A DNA stretch of 64,000 nucleotides, from assembly GCF_025821665.1 (NCBI RefSeq), contig NZ_JACKSJ010000250.1:1-64000 (forward strand). Reading direction: 5' to 3'. How positions within the stretch are numbered: the first letter of the stretch is position 1; the number at the start of each line of letters is the position of its first letter. The notes under the pieces are model-generated. The model searched no databases. It worked only from the letters and a program-made list of their open reading frames with translations, and was not told the DNA's origin. This document shows, one piece after another, positions 53,656 through 62,365 of this stretch. This DNA comes from [Mycobacterium] manitobense (GTDB taxonomy: Bacteria; Actinomycetota; Actinomycetes; Mycobacteriales; Mycobacteriaceae). The translations under genes and the position numbers were made by a program.

Positions 53656-53915
53656 CATCAGTGAACATCGATCCACATGTGGCGACCATCCGCCCGGTGC
53701 GCCCGCGCACGAACGGCTGTGAGGAGTGCTTGCGGCTGGGCACACCGTGGGTTCACCTGCGGCTGTGCCTGACGTGCGGGCACGTCGGGTGCTGCGACTC
53801 GTCACCGATGCGGCATGCCCGGGCACACGCGCACACGGTAGAACACCCGATCGTGCAGTCCATCGAACCAGGCGAGAATTGGCGCTGGTGCTATGTCCAC
53901 GAAGACTATGTCTGA
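53652..53915 (+). CDS. UBP-type zinc finger protein
   Basis: This 87-residue protein has the ZnF_UBP pattern: Cys 23 and 26, Cys 39 and 42, then GHVGCCDSSPMRHARAHAHT, with His ligands and a final VEHPIVQSI. In eukaryotes this fold reads free ubiquitin C termini; in bacteria similar small proteins are frequent near thioredoxin and cNMP/TrxR-like genes, with no established function. Its start overlaps the thioredoxin stop and its end overlaps the next start by 23 bases. There is no signal peptide. Confidence 0.88.
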   Translation: MTSVNIDPHVATIRPVRPRTNGCEECLRLGTPWVHLRLCLTCGHVGCCDSSPMRHARAHAHTVEHPIVQSIEPGENWRWCYVHEDYV

Positions 53916-55596
53916 GGCCGTCCTCGACCAGCGCGAATCGCCTCCGCTGGCCGAAACCCCCGACATTCACGGCGCCTACCCGCGGCTGTCCGAGGATCAG
54001 ATCGCCACCCTCGAGGCAGGCTGTGCCCGGCGAACCGTCAGCGCGGGCGAGGTGCTCGTTCGCGAAGGTGAAAGCGCCGAGCACTTCTTCGTCATCGTGG
54101 CAGGCAAGGTGGCCGTCAGCGTGACAGACGATGCGGGCAACCAGCGCGTGACCCGGGTGCACGGCCCCGGGCGGTTCCTCGGCGAGTTGGGCGACCTCGA
54201 GGGCCAGGCAGCGTTCTACACCGCGGAGGTGGTGGAACCCGGTGAAGTGCTGATGGTCCCGACCGAACGGGTGCGGGATCTGGTCGCCCACGATCCAGCT
54301 CTCAGCGATCTGATCCTGCGCGCATATCTCTGGCGGCGTTGCCTGCTCATTCAGGAGGGATCCGGATTCCGGATCATCGGCTCCTGCTACTCGCCGGACA
54401 CCACTCGGCTACGTGAATTCGCCGCACGAAATCGGTTGCCGCACCGCTGGTTCGACCTTGAGCGTGACCCCCAGGCCGAACGCCTGCTGCAGCGGTTCGG
54501 GGTGAGCGCCCAGGACACACCGGTGGTGATATGGGGCGGTGTGGTGCTGCGCAACCCGACCAACACAGAGCTGGCCCGGCGGGTGGGACTGCCGGTGCCC
54601 GACGCGGCGCCCGACGAATCCGACGTCATCGTGGTGGGTGCTGGTCCCGCTGGGCTCGGCGCCGCGGTGTACGCAGCATCCGACGGCCTGGCCACCGCGG
54701 CCATGGAACGGATCGCGACCGGCGGGCAGGCTGGAACGTCGTCGAGGATCGAGAATTATCTCGGATTCCCCGGTGGAATCTCCGGGGGCGACCTCGCTGA
54801 ACGTGCTGCCCTGCAGGCCGAGAAGTTCGGAGCACGGATCTCGGTGTCCGCCGAGATCATCCGGCTGGAATCGGACCACGGCCAGTACCAGCTGACGCTC
54901 GCGGACGGCGGGACGATGGTGGCCAGGGCCGTAGTACTGGCCATGGGAGCCAGGTATCGAAGACTCGCTGTCCCGGGGATCGAATCGTTCGAGGGCAAGG
55001 GCGTGTACTACGCCGCCACGGTTCAGGAGGCGTTGATGTGCGGCACCGGGCCCATCGTCATCGTCGGAGGTGGCAACTCCGCGGGCCAGGCTGCCGTGTT
55101 CCTCGCCGCACAGGCCTCCCGGGTATTCGTGGTGATCCGCGGCGACGACCTGAACAAAGACATGTCCCGGTATCTCGTCGACCAGATCAACGCGAACCCC
55201 CGCGTGACCGTCCGGACGCGCACCGAGATCCGGGAAGTGCGCGGCAACGATGCACTCGGAGCGGTGGTGACCGAGGACAACCGAACGGGCCAACGGCAGT
55301 CGATCCAGACGCGCGCCTTATTCGTCTTCATCGGCGCAGATCCCCACACCTCGTGGCTCGCCGGCGCAGTCCAACTCGACGAGCGCGGCTTCGTCCCGAC
55401 CGGCACCGCTGCGCTCTACTCGGACGCTGACGGCGATCAGGGGCGACCGCCCCGTCAGCCGATGAAGTTGGAGACCAGCCAGCCCGGTGTGTTCGCGGTG
55501 GGCGACGTGCGCAGCGGCTCGGTCAAACGGGTGGCCTCCGCGGTCGGCGAGGGATCGATGGCGATCCGCCAAATCCACGAGTACTTCGGGACCTGA
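53893..55596 (+). CDS. cNMP-binding / glutaredoxin-like / thioredoxin-reductase-like fusion protein
   Basis: This 567-residue fusion has a cyclic-nucleotide-binding domain (~30-145, with GRFLGELGDLEGQAAFYTAE). A glutaredoxin-like domain (~155-232) follows, in which CYSP stands where a CxxC would be. A thioredoxin-reductase-type FAD/NAD module fills the rest (FAD motif GAGPAG ~249-254, NAD motif VGGGNSAGQAAVFLA). The reductase CxxC (usually CATCD) is replaced by AATVQ near residues 373-377, so it cannot be a normal thioredoxin reductase. C-terminal GVFAVGDVRSGSVKRVASAV binds FAD. It is the last gene of the operon. The start ATG 53893 or 53908 is uncertain. Confidence 0.88.
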   Translation: MSTKTMSEAVLDQRESPPLAETPDIHGAYPRLSEDQIATLEAGCARRTVSAGEVLVREGESAEHFFVIVAGKVAVSVTDDAGNQRVTRVHGPGRFLGELGDLEGQAAFYTAEVVEPGEVLMVPTERVRDLVAHDPALSDLILRAYLWRRCLLIQEGSGFRIIGSCYSPDTTRLREFAARNRLPHRWFDLERDPQAERLLQRFGVSAQDTPVVIWGGVVLRNPTNTELARRVGLPVPDAAPDESDVIVVGAGPAGLGAAVYAASDGLATAAMERIATGGQAGTSSRIENYLGFPGGISGGDLAERAALQAEKFGARISVSAEIIRLESDHGQYQLTLADGGTMVARAVVLAMGARYRRLAVPGIESFEGKGVYYAATVQEALMCGTGPIVIVGGGNSAGQAAVFLAAQASRVFVVIRGDDLNKDMSRYLVDQINANPRVTVRTRTEIREVRGNDALGAVVTEDNRTGQRQSIQTRALFVFIGADPHTSWLAGAVQLDERGFVPTGTAALYSDADGDQGRPPRQPMKLETSQPGVFAVGDVRSGSVKRVASAVGEGSMAIRQIHEYFGT

Positions 55597-55658
55597 CCGG
55601 CGGAGCGGTCCTCGGCCGATCTCCTGCCCGGGCATATCCACGCGGCTGGCATCCGCGA

Positions 55659-56843
55659 TCAGAACAGCCGCCGGCGAGGCCATGGGGGCACGATGACCCG
55701 CAGCAGAGGAAGCGCCACGACGACCGCAAGTGCCGTCAGCAGGCTGCTCGCCCACACCGGGCCGAGGTGACCGACATGCGTGCCGAAGCTTGCCGCGGCG
55801 ATGGCAGGACCGCCTGCCGCGCCGATGTTCAACGCCGCGGTCGCATACGACCCGCCCATCGTCGGGGCGCCAACAGCCTGGTAGAGCACCCTGGCGATCA
55901 GCGTGCTGCCCACCCCGAAGGACAGTGCTCCCTGCACGAACACCGACAGCACAAGGGTCGCAGGCTCGGTGGCGAGGGTCGCCATGGCGACCCAGCCGAG
56001 CAGCAGCAGCGGACCACCCACACCGATCACCGCTCCCGGATGCCGATCGGACAGCCGCCAGGCGACGGCGACTCCGATGAACGACCCGAAACCGAAGAGC
56101 AGCAGCACAATCGGGACCCACAGCTCGCCCATGCCCGCCGTCGAGGTGACGATCGGCGCCACGTAGGTAATGGTGGCGAACGATGCGCCGTTGAACAGGG
56201 CACCGACCAGCATGGTCAGAACGAGTACGGGGTTGGTGAGCTGCGCGAACTCCGACCGCAGCGACAGGTGGCGCGGACCCTGTCTCGGGAAGTCGCCGGC
56301 CGGATTCGGGACGACCTTCGTGACGCCGACTGCAGCGGGCAGGCACAGCAGCGCTATGGCCCAGAACGGTGCCCGCCAGCCGAGCAGCTCGCCGAGCGCC
56401 GCACCGGCGGGGACCCCGGCGATCATCGCGACCGTCGTGCCCGACAACAGCACCGCGACAGCGCGCCCCTTCCGATCGGCCGGTACGAGGGTGGCCGCCA
56501 CGGTGAGCGCCACGGCCAGGAAAGCGGCGTTGGCCAGCGCAGCGGCGATCCGGGTGACGAGCAGCACGGCGAAACTCGTGGTGAGGGCGCCGACGGCATG
56601 TGCACCGGCGAACAGCAGCACGAAGCCGAGCAGACAGGTGCGGGCGGGCCACTGACGTGACAACGCCGCCATCAGCGGCGCACCGACAGCCATCCCCGCC
56701 GCGAAAGCGGAGGTGAGAAGTCCCGCGGTGGCGAGCGAGACATCAAGAGCGGCAGCGATGTCCGGCAGCAGGCCGGCGAGCATGAACTCCGACGTGCCCA
56801 TCGCGAAGACGGCCACGGCAAGCAGATAGAGGGCAAGAGGCAT
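55659..56843 (-). CDS. MFS efflux pump, Cmx/CmrA chloramphenicol-exporter type
   Basis: This 394-residue major-facilitator transporter has 12 helices. The N terminus PLALYLLAVAVFAMGTSEFM and LAGLLPDIA, with VAVLLSGTTVAMIAGVPAGA, is characteristic of the Cmx/CmrA group of drug/proton antiporters. It probably exports chloramphenicol or a related small molecule, although no resistance can be claimed from sequence alone. It ends 63 bp from the chaperone operon and starts at ATG 56843 beside a 260-bp gap. Confidence 0.85.
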   Translation of the reverse strand: MPLALYLLAVAVFAMGTSEFMLAGLLPDIAAALDVSLATAGLLTSAFAAGMAVGAPLMAALSRQWPARTCLLGFVLLFAGAHAVGALTTSFAVLLVTRIAAALANAAFLAVALTVAATLVPADRKGRAVAVLLSGTTVAMIAGVPAGAALGELLGWRAPFWAIALLCLPAAVGVTKVVPNPAGDFPRQGPRHLSLRSEFAQLTNPVLVLTMLVGALFNGASFATITYVAPIVTSTAGMGELWVPIVLLLFGFGSFIGVAVAWRLSDRHPGAVIGVGGPLLLLGWVAMATLATEPATLVLSVFVQGALSFGVGSTLIARVLYQAVGAPTMGGSYATAALNIGAAGGPAIAAASFGTHVGHLGPVWASSLLTALAVVVALPLLRVIVPPWPRRRLF

Positions 56844-56953
56844 CGAGAACTCCGAGGTGAGTGAAGACGAGTGATGGACGTCTCGTCACCGCGGTCAGCT
56901 CCCCGACATGTGGCGCGCGGGCGCACCGCAAGGGCTATGAAATCAGCGGGCCA

Positions 56954-56982
56954 GGGGGCTGACGGCGTGACCGAAAGCCCCC
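56954..56982. terminator. stem-loop in the gap upstream of the nitroreductase
   Basis: GGGGGCT (56954-56960) and AGCCCCC (56976-56982) form a 7-bp perfect stem with a 15-base loop. No T-run follows, so it could be an attenuator, an operator or a weak terminator. The rest of the gap 56844-57103 shows nothing recognisable apart from the GGAGCGGAGGA ribosome binding site. Confidence 0.35.
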
Positions 56983-57103
56983 ACCTTGGCTGCCTCTGGG
57001 CTCGACATGGCGCGAACCCTACGCAGGCTCACGGTTGTGATGCAATCGGATTAGACGCCGGGAAATGACATGACGTGGCAGTCGCATAGGAGCGGAGGAC
57101 GAC

Positions 57104-57621
57104 GTGGAGACCTGGGATGCGCTGCGCGCCCGACGCAACGTCAGGAGCTACCGACCGGACCCGGTGCCCGAGGAGGCTCTGCGGCGCATCGCCGAGGCCG
57201 GGTGGCGGTCACCGTCGGCGAGGAATCGTCAGCCGTGGGAGTTCGTGGTCGTCCTCGACCCTGCGACGCTGCAGGAGTTGTCGACGGTGTGGCAGGGCGC
57301 GGGTCACACATCGCGTCGGCGCCCGCTGCCATCGCGCTCGTCGCGCCGGTGCCGCCGGAGGAACGCCGCAAGACCCTCGACCAGTACGACCTCGGGCAGG
57401 CGACGATGGCGATGATGCTCGCGCTTACCGATCTGGGCATCGGCACCGGGCACTCCTCGGTCGGCAATCAGGACAAAGCCCGCGCCATCCTGGGTGTGCC
57501 CGATGATCGCATCGTCGCGTATCTGCTCGGTATCGGATATCCCGCCGACCGCCCGCTGGCGCCGATCACCACACCGGATCGCCGCCCGTTCGACGGCGTC
57601 GTCCGCTACGGCCGCTGGTGA
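57104..57621 (+). pseudogene. nitroreductase family gene with a frameshift
   Basis: The FMN nitroreductase fold is split between two frames. Residues from METWDALRARRNVRSYRPDP through LQELSTVWQGAGH are in one frame. HIASAPAAIALVAPVPPEER through DRRPFDGVVRYGRW are in another, ending at the TGA at 57619-57621. The break is at CACACA (57305-57310); removing one CA restores the frame, so a dinucleotide insertion explains it. Start GTG 57104 has GGAGCGGAGGA upstream. It could be a true pseudogene or a sequencing error in a short repeat. The hypothetical gene follows two bases later. Confidence 0.85.
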
Positions 57622-57622
57622 C

Positions 57623-58210
57623 ATGCCGGTAGGCGCTACGCAGGATGCGTTCCGCGACGCGGCGCGCGACGACGGTGTCGAACTCGTCGGCCAGCGCGTC
57701 GAATGGCTCAATCAGCGAGGTCACCTCGGGCTTCCGCCAGGCGCGCAGTTCGCCTCGGTGAGGGCGACTCTGGAGAGCATCTACGTCGCCCTCGGCGGCG
57801 ACCTGGCGACGCTGGCGACCGCCCGCACCACACCACTGCGCGGCGACTTCCTCCACGTCGACTCCGGGACGCTGATCGAGGTCGACGAATCGCAACACTT
57901 CACCTCGGCGAGGCTTCGCTCGCTGCAGCTGTATCTGCCTGACGCGCCGCTGGGATTCGACCACGGCCGGTACACGGACCTCTGCGAGACCTGGCGGGAC
58001 AGGTCGGACAACTTCTACCGGACGAAAGCCGCGCGAGGCTTCGGAATCGGCGGCCGGCAGCGGCAGCGCGCGTACTACGACGCACTTCGCGACCTGGCCA
58101 CGCCCGCGGCGGGGCATCCAGTGCTCATCCGGATCGACGCGGCGGACCGCGACGGTGCCGACGCTTATCGCCGGCATCGCGACCGGTTGCGCGCGGCGCT
58201 CGGGAGGTAA
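57623..58210 (+). CDS. hypothetical protein
   Basis: This 195-residue protein begins at ATG 57623, one base after the nitroreductase stop, so it was probably coupled to it. It contains GDFLHVDSGTLIEVDESQHF and FYRTKAARGFGIGGRQRQRA, both rich in charged and aromatic residues. There is no signal peptide, no membrane helix and no motif I can name. The V-E-V-D-E-S pattern with a later Lys recalls some restriction-endonuclease-like folds, but that is not strong enough for a call. Confidence 0.7.
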   Translation: MPVGATQDAFRDAARDDGVELVGQRVEWLNQRGHLGLPPGAQFASVRATLESIYVALGGDLATLATARTTPLRGDFLHVDSGTLIEVDESQHFTSARLRSLQLYLPDAPLGFDHGRYTDLCETWRDRSDNFYRTKAARGFGIGGRQRQRAYYDALRDLATPAAGHPVLIRIDAADRDGADAYRRHRDRLRAALGR

Positions 58211-58280
58211 CCCTCCCTGTTCGGATGCGGACCTTATCGCGGTCTAGTTCCGCATTCATGGTTGAATTACAGAAATATTG

Positions 58281-58292
58281 CCGCAGCTGCGG
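58281..58292. promoter_or_regulatory. palindrome CCGCAGCTGCGG upstream of the Mop regulator
   Basis: This 12-bp perfect palindrome lies 37 bases upstream of the likely ATG (58329) of the molybdenum-binding regulator, and just downstream of the AT-rich TACAGAAATATTG. It may be the operator for autoregulation of the regulator-modABC operon by its helix-turn-helix protein (inference). Confidence 0.5.
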
Positions 58293-58328
58293 TTCTACAT
58301 TCGAGCAGTGGGTGACGACGTGCCGACA

Positions 58329-58724
58329 ATGAAGATCAAGGACGCCGCGGTGATCCTCGGCGTCAGCGACGACACCGTCCGCCGCTGGATCGACAGCGGC
58401 AGCCTCGCGTCGCACAAGGACGAGACCGGCCGCAAGGTCATCGACGGCAAGGCGTTGGCCGAATTCGCCCGCGAACACGCGACACCGCCACCGGACCCCC
58501 TCGGTGTCGGCAGTTCGGCGCGGAATCGGTTTGTCGGGCTCGTCACCAAGGTGACCGCCGACCAGGTGATGTGCGAGGTGCAGATGCAATGCGGACCGTT
58601 CACGGTCGTCTCCCTGATGAGCACCGAATCGGCCCGCCAACTCGGCCTCGAACCCGGTGTGCTCGCCGTCGCGGTCGTCAAAGCCACCAACGTGATCGTC
58701 GAGACTCCCGCAGGTACGTCATGA
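58329..58724 (+). CDS. molybdenum-binding HTH regulator (HTH plus Mop/TOBE domain)
   Basis: This 131-residue protein begins with an HTH (MKIKDAAVILGVSDDTVRRW) and ends with a Mop/TOBE domain (RNRFVGLVTKVTADQVMCEV, SARQLGLEPGVLAVAVVKAT). It is a typical small actinobacterial molybdate-responsive regulator encoded before modABC. Start is uncertain: ATG 58329 is most natural, with GTG 58320, GTG 58308 and TTG 58278 also in frame. Its stop overlaps modA (ATGA). It likely represses the operon when molybdate is abundant. Confidence 0.85.
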   Translation: MKIKDAAVILGVSDDTVRRWIDSGSLASHKDETGRKVIDGKALAEFAREHATPPPDPLGVGSSARNRFVGLVTKVTADQVMCEVQMQCGPFTVVSLMSTESARQLGLEPGVLAVAVVKATNVIVETPAGTS

Positions 58725-59491
58725 GGTCGATCGTCGGCATCACCGCGACGCTGAGCGCTGTAGCACTCGTCGCGGCGTGTTCGTCGTCGCAGACCGACTC
58801 GTCCTCCGCAAGCGCAGGCACGCCGATCACCGTGTTCGCCGCGGCATCGTTGACGACGACGTTCACCCAACTCGGCGCCCGGTTCGAACGCGATAATCCC
58901 GGGGCCACCGTCTCATTCAACTTCGCCGGCTCATCGGATCTGGCCACCCAGCTGACGCAGGGCGCACCCGCCGATGTCTTCGCCTCCGCCGACGTGAACA
59001 ACATGACCAAGGCCGTCGACGCCGGCCTGGTGGCCGGTGAGCCGGTCAACTTCGCCACCAACAGCCTGACCATTGTCACGCAGCCCGGGAACCCCACGGG
59101 CATAGCGACATTCGCAGACCTCGCCAAGCCCGGAACGCAGGTCGTCGTGTGCGCGCCGCAGGTGCCCTGCGGCTCGGCCACCGAGAAGGTCGAGCGGGCG
59201 ACGGGCGTCACCCTGACACCGGTGAGCGAGGAGTCCGCCGTGACCGACGTGCTCGGCAAGGTCACCTCCGGCCAGGCAGACGCGGGTCTGGTGTACGTCA
59301 CCGATGCCGTCGGCGCGCGCGACGACGTCACCGCGATCCCGTTTCCCGAAGCCGGCGACGCACTGAACACCTATCCGATCACCGTCCTCGAAGACTCACC
59401 GAATCCGATTGCGGCACAGACGTTCATCGATCTAGTCACCGGTCCGGCCGGGCAGGAAGCCCTGGCGGCAGCGGGCTTCGCCGCGCCGTGA
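58721..59491 (+). CDS. modA: molybdate ABC transporter substrate-binding lipoprotein
   Basis: This 256-residue periplasmic-type binding protein has a lipobox VAAC with the lipidated Cys at residue 20. The mature protein contains ITVFAAASLTTTFTQLGARF and FNFAGSSDLATQLTQGAPAD, the ModA signature. It captures molybdate (or tungstate) for the ModBC permease. The ATG overlaps the regulator stop, and its TGA overlaps the GTG of modB. Confidence 0.95.
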   Translation: MRSIVGITATLSAVALVAACSSSQTDSSSASAGTPITVFAAASLTTTFTQLGARFERDNPGATVSFNFAGSSDLATQLTQGAPADVFASADVNNMTKAVDAGLVAGEPVNFATNSLTIVTQPGNPTGIATFADLAKPGTQVVVCAPQVPCGSATEKVERATGVTLTPVSEESAVTDVLGKVTSGQADAGLVYVTDAVGARDDVTAIPFPEAGDALNTYPITVLEDSPNPIAAQTFIDLVTGPAGQEALAAAGFAAP

Positions 59492-60300
59492 CCACCACCC
59501 GGCGGACGAATGGCCTGATCCAGGTCGGGCTGCCGGCCTGGGTCTACCTCCCCGCCGCCGGGGGAGCGCTCTTCGTCATCGTGCCGCTGGTGGCGATCCT
59601 GCTCGAGATCGACTGGGCGAACTTCATACCGCTCATCACCTCCGAATCCTCGCGTGCGGCACTGCTGTTGAGCCTGCAGACCGCGACGGCGAGCACCGCG
59701 GTCTGCGTGCTGCTCGGCATCCCGATGGCGCTCGTCCTGGCTCGTGGCAGCTTCCCGGGACAATCCGTGCTGCGCGCGCTGGTGCTGCTTCCGCTCGTGC
59801 TGCCACCCGTGGTGGGCGGCATCGCACTGTTGTACACGTTCGGCAGGCAGGGGCTGCTCGGCCACCAACTCGACCTGCTGGGCATCCGGATCGCCTTCTC
59901 CACCTCCGCGGTGGTGCTCGCTCAGTCGTTCGTGTCGCTGCCCTTTCTCGTCGTCAGCCTCGAGGGTGCGCTGCGTTCGGCGGGGACGGGCTACGAACAC
60001 ATCGCCGCCACGCTCGGCGCCCGGCCCACCACGGTGCTGCGGACCGTGACCTTGCCGCTGGTGCTTCCCGGATTGGTGTCGGGCGCAGTGCTCGCCTTCG
60101 CGCGCTCGCTGGGCGAATTCGGCGCCACGCTGACGTTCGCCGGCTCACTGCAAGGCGTGACCCGGACCCTGCCACTGGAGATCTACCTCCAGCGCGAAAC
60201 CGACGCCGATGCCGCCGTCGCGCTGTCGCTGCTGCTCATCGTCGTCGCCGCGGTGATCGTCATCGCCTCGGCGGGCCGCCGCCTGACGGGCCGACTGTGA
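59488..60300 (+). CDS. modB: molybdate ABC transporter permease
   Basis: This 270-residue permease has about six membrane helices and the ABC-transporter contact loop EGALRSAGTGYEHIAATLGA. The segment FARSLGEFGATLTFAGSLQG is typical of ModB. Start GTG 59488 overlaps the modA stop, and the TGA overlaps modC. It forms the membrane channel for molybdate uptake. Confidence 0.95.
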   Translation: MTTTRRTNGLIQVGLPAWVYLPAAGGALFVIVPLVAILLEIDWANFIPLITSESSRAALLLSLQTATASTAVCVLLGIPMALVLARGSFPGQSVLRALVLLPLVLPPVVGGIALLYTFGRQGLLGHQLDLLGIRIAFSTSAVVLAQSFVSLPFLVVSLEGALRSAGTGYEHIAATLGARPTTVLRTVTLPLVLPGLVSGAVLAFARSLGEFGATLTFAGSLQGVTRTLPLEIYLQRETDADAAVALSLLLIVVAAVIVIASAGRRLTGRL

Positions 60301-61394
60301 GCAGCGTGCGCGTCGATGCGCGCCTGACAGGACGCGGCGTTGATCTCGACCTGGATCTCGGCGACGGCGAAGTCCTTGCTGTGCTCGGCCCCAACGGGGT
60401 CGGCAAGTCGACCCTGCTGCTGATGATCGCGGGTCTGCTGCGGCCCGACGACGGACGGATCGAACTGGGCGGCACCGTCGTCACCGACACTCAGACAGGC
60501 ACCTTCGTCCCGGCTCACGCCCGCCACGTCGCGATGCTCACGCAGCGGCCGCTGTTGTTCCCGCATCTGAGCGTCGAGGCCAACGTCGCCTACGGGCCGC
60601 GCTGCGCCAGGCAGTCCCGGTCGGCGGCGAGGGCCACCGCCCACCGCTGGCTGGACGCCGTCGGCGCCGCCGATCTCGCCGACCGTAAGCCGGCCCAGCT
60701 CTCGGGCGGGCAGGCGCAGCGGATCGCGATCGCCCGCGCGCTTGCCGCCGAACCACGGCTGCTGCTGCTCGACGAACCGCTGGCCGCCCTCGACGTCGCC
60801 GCCGCTCCGGCGTTGCGCCGACTGCTGCGTGAGATGCTCCGCGATGCGGGCCGCACGGCGATCATCGTCACCCACGACCTGCTCGACGCGTTGGCCATCG
60901 CCGACAGGATCGTCGTCATCGAGAACGGCCGGGTGGTGGAGAGCGGTCCGGCCCGTCGCGTCCTCACCGCGCCCCGCAGCGACTTCGCGGCCAGGATCGC
61001 GGGGGTCAATCTCGTCCCGGGAGTCGTGACCGAACCCGGGGTGATCCGCACATCCTGGGGCGCCGACGTCCGCGGGATCGGCGACGTCGAGCCGGGCGCC
61101 GGAGCCATCGCGCTGTTCCGTCCCGGTGCGGTCGCCGTCCACCTCGAACCGCCGCACGCCAGCCCGCGCAACGTCATCGCCGTGACGATCGCCGAGGTCG
61201 ACATCCATGGCACGGCCGTTCGGATCCGGGGGGCCGAACAACCTGACGGGAGCACGGGCCTGGCCGCCGACATCACCGCGGCCGCGGCGGCCGACCTCGA
61301 CATCGAGCCCGGCAAGACGGTGCATTTCGTGGTCAAAGCTCAAGAAGTGCAACTGCATCCGGCGTTGCCGCGACCCTACTCCTCGCCCAGGTAG
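60297..61394 (+). CDS. modC: molybdate ABC transporter ATP-binding protein
   Basis: This 365-residue ATPase has Walker A GPNGVGKST (31-39), signature LSGGQAQR (135-142), Walker B LLLLDEP (155-161) and His switch IIVTHDLLDAL. A C-terminal TOBE/Mop domain (from ~residue 295, with RNVIAVTIAEVDIHGTAV) probably senses molybdate. Start GTG 60297. Its end overlaps the convergent SRPBCC gene by 19 bases. It completes the modABC operon. Confidence 0.95.
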   Translation: MSSVRVDARLTGRGVDLDLDLGDGEVLAVLGPNGVGKSTLLLMIAGLLRPDDGRIELGGTVVTDTQTGTFVPAHARHVAMLTQRPLLFPHLSVEANVAYGPRCARQSRSAARATAHRWLDAVGAADLADRKPAQLSGGQAQRIAIARALAAEPRLLLLDEPLAALDVAAAPALRRLLREMLRDAGRTAIIVTHDLLDALAIADRIVVIENGRVVESGPARRVLTAPRSDFAARIAGVNLVPGVVTEPGVIRTSWGADVRGIGDVEPGAGAIALFRPGAVAVHLEPPHASPRNVIAVTIAEVDIHGTAVRIRGAEQPDGSTGLAADITAAAAADLDIEPGKTVHFVVKAQEVQLHPALPRPYSSPR

Positions 61395-62008
61395 GCCTTC
61401 AGGCACCGGTCGGCCACGGCGCGCGCCGCCGAAGCATCCGCGCCATTGCCGACGTCCGCGGTGTACCAGTCCTCGCTCGACAGCCGCAGGAACCGGCGGC
61501 CGTCCTCGGTGGCCAGCCACTGCTGCCCGAAGGCGGGGTCGATGGACTCACCACTGCTCAGGTGCATCGCCAGACCGAGCAGCATCGAGTCCCAGCCGAT
61601 CCCGACCGCACCGGGCCCGAACTCCCGCCAATTGTCGTCCTCGGCGGCGATGATGTGCTCGAGCACCACCCGGGCCCGACCGGGGCCCTCGCTGGTGACG
61701 CGGACGTCGATCCAGCTGACGTTGTCGCCGTATTCCCAGGTGGCCGTGAAGTTCTCGGGCGGATCGCAGGTGAGGATCTTGCCGCCGGCATGCCCCTCGA
61801 ACTGGTAGGTGCCGCCGAGGGACAGGTCGCCGGATATCGGCAGGAACCATCGCGGGATGCGTTCGATGTTCGTCACCGCGTCCCACAGGTCTGCCTGGTC
61901 GGTGTCGTAGGCCTGGCTGATGGTCAGGATGCGGGCCTCCCCCGCGTCGTGCACCGTGTCGCCGACGGTGCGCCGCACGGCATTGATCTGATGATCGACG
62001 TCAATCAT
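61376..62008 (-). CDS. SRPBCC (AHSA1-type) domain protein
   Basis: This 210-residue protein has a START/SRPBCC ligand-binding fold: ILTISQAYDTDQADLWDAVT, RIPRWFLPISGDLSLGGTYQ and FTATWEYGDNVSWIDVRVT. Such proteins paired with an ArsR regulator occur often in actinobacteria and may bind lipids or hydrophobic small molecules. ATG 62008 overlaps the ArsR stop (ATGA), so it is translationally coupled. The product is cytosolic with no signal peptide. Confidence 0.87.
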   Translation of the reverse strand: MIDVDHQINAVRRTVGDTVHDAGEARILTISQAYDTDQADLWDAVTNIERIPRWFLPISGDLSLGGTYQFEGHAGGKILTCDPPENFTATWEYGDNVSWIDVRVTSEGPGRARVVLEHIIAAEDDNWREFGPGAVGIGWDSMLLGLAMHLSSGESIDPAFGQQWLATEDGRRFLRLSSEDWYTADVGNGADASAARAVADRCLKAYLGEE

Positions 62009-62343
62009 GATGTCTTCCCTCGTCGTTGTCGTTTCCCACGTGCGATCTCGGTGGCCAGCGAATCCAGGCGCGGCGCCCAGAATCGCCGGAACGTGTCGAG
62101 CCATTCGTCGACGTCGCGCAGCGCGGCGCCGTTCACGGCATAGAGTCGGCGCTGACCCTCCGGCCGCACCATCGTGAAGCCGTTGTCCCGCAGCACTTTC
62201 AAGTGCTGCGACACCGCCGGCTGGGTGATGGCGAACTCCTGCCGGATGGCGAGACCGATGGAACCCGCAGGCATCTCACCGTCGGCGAGCAGTTCGAGTA
62301 TGCGGCGACGCACCGGGTCTCCGAGAACGTCGAACGCATGCAC
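62005..62343 (-). CDS. ArsR family transcriptional regulator
   Basis: This is a winged-helix regulator of about 112 residues, with AFDVLGDPVRRRILELLADG and the recognition helix FAITQPAVSQHLKVLRDNGF. No metal-binding Cys pair is visible, so it is of the ArsR type that senses something other than metals. Start GTG 62343 is preferred over GTG 62367, because the latter lies inside the palindrome ACTTATATAAGT (62366-62377). It controls the SRPBCC gene in the same operon. Confidence 0.85.
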   Translation of the reverse strand: MHAFDVLGDPVRRRILELLADGEMPAGSIGLAIRQEFAITQPAVSQHLKVLRDNGFTMVRPEGQRRLYAVNGAALRDVDEWLDTFRRFWAPRLDSLATEIARGKRQRRGKTS

Positions 62344-62365
62344 AGTCCCCGAAGATAAAGCTGCC

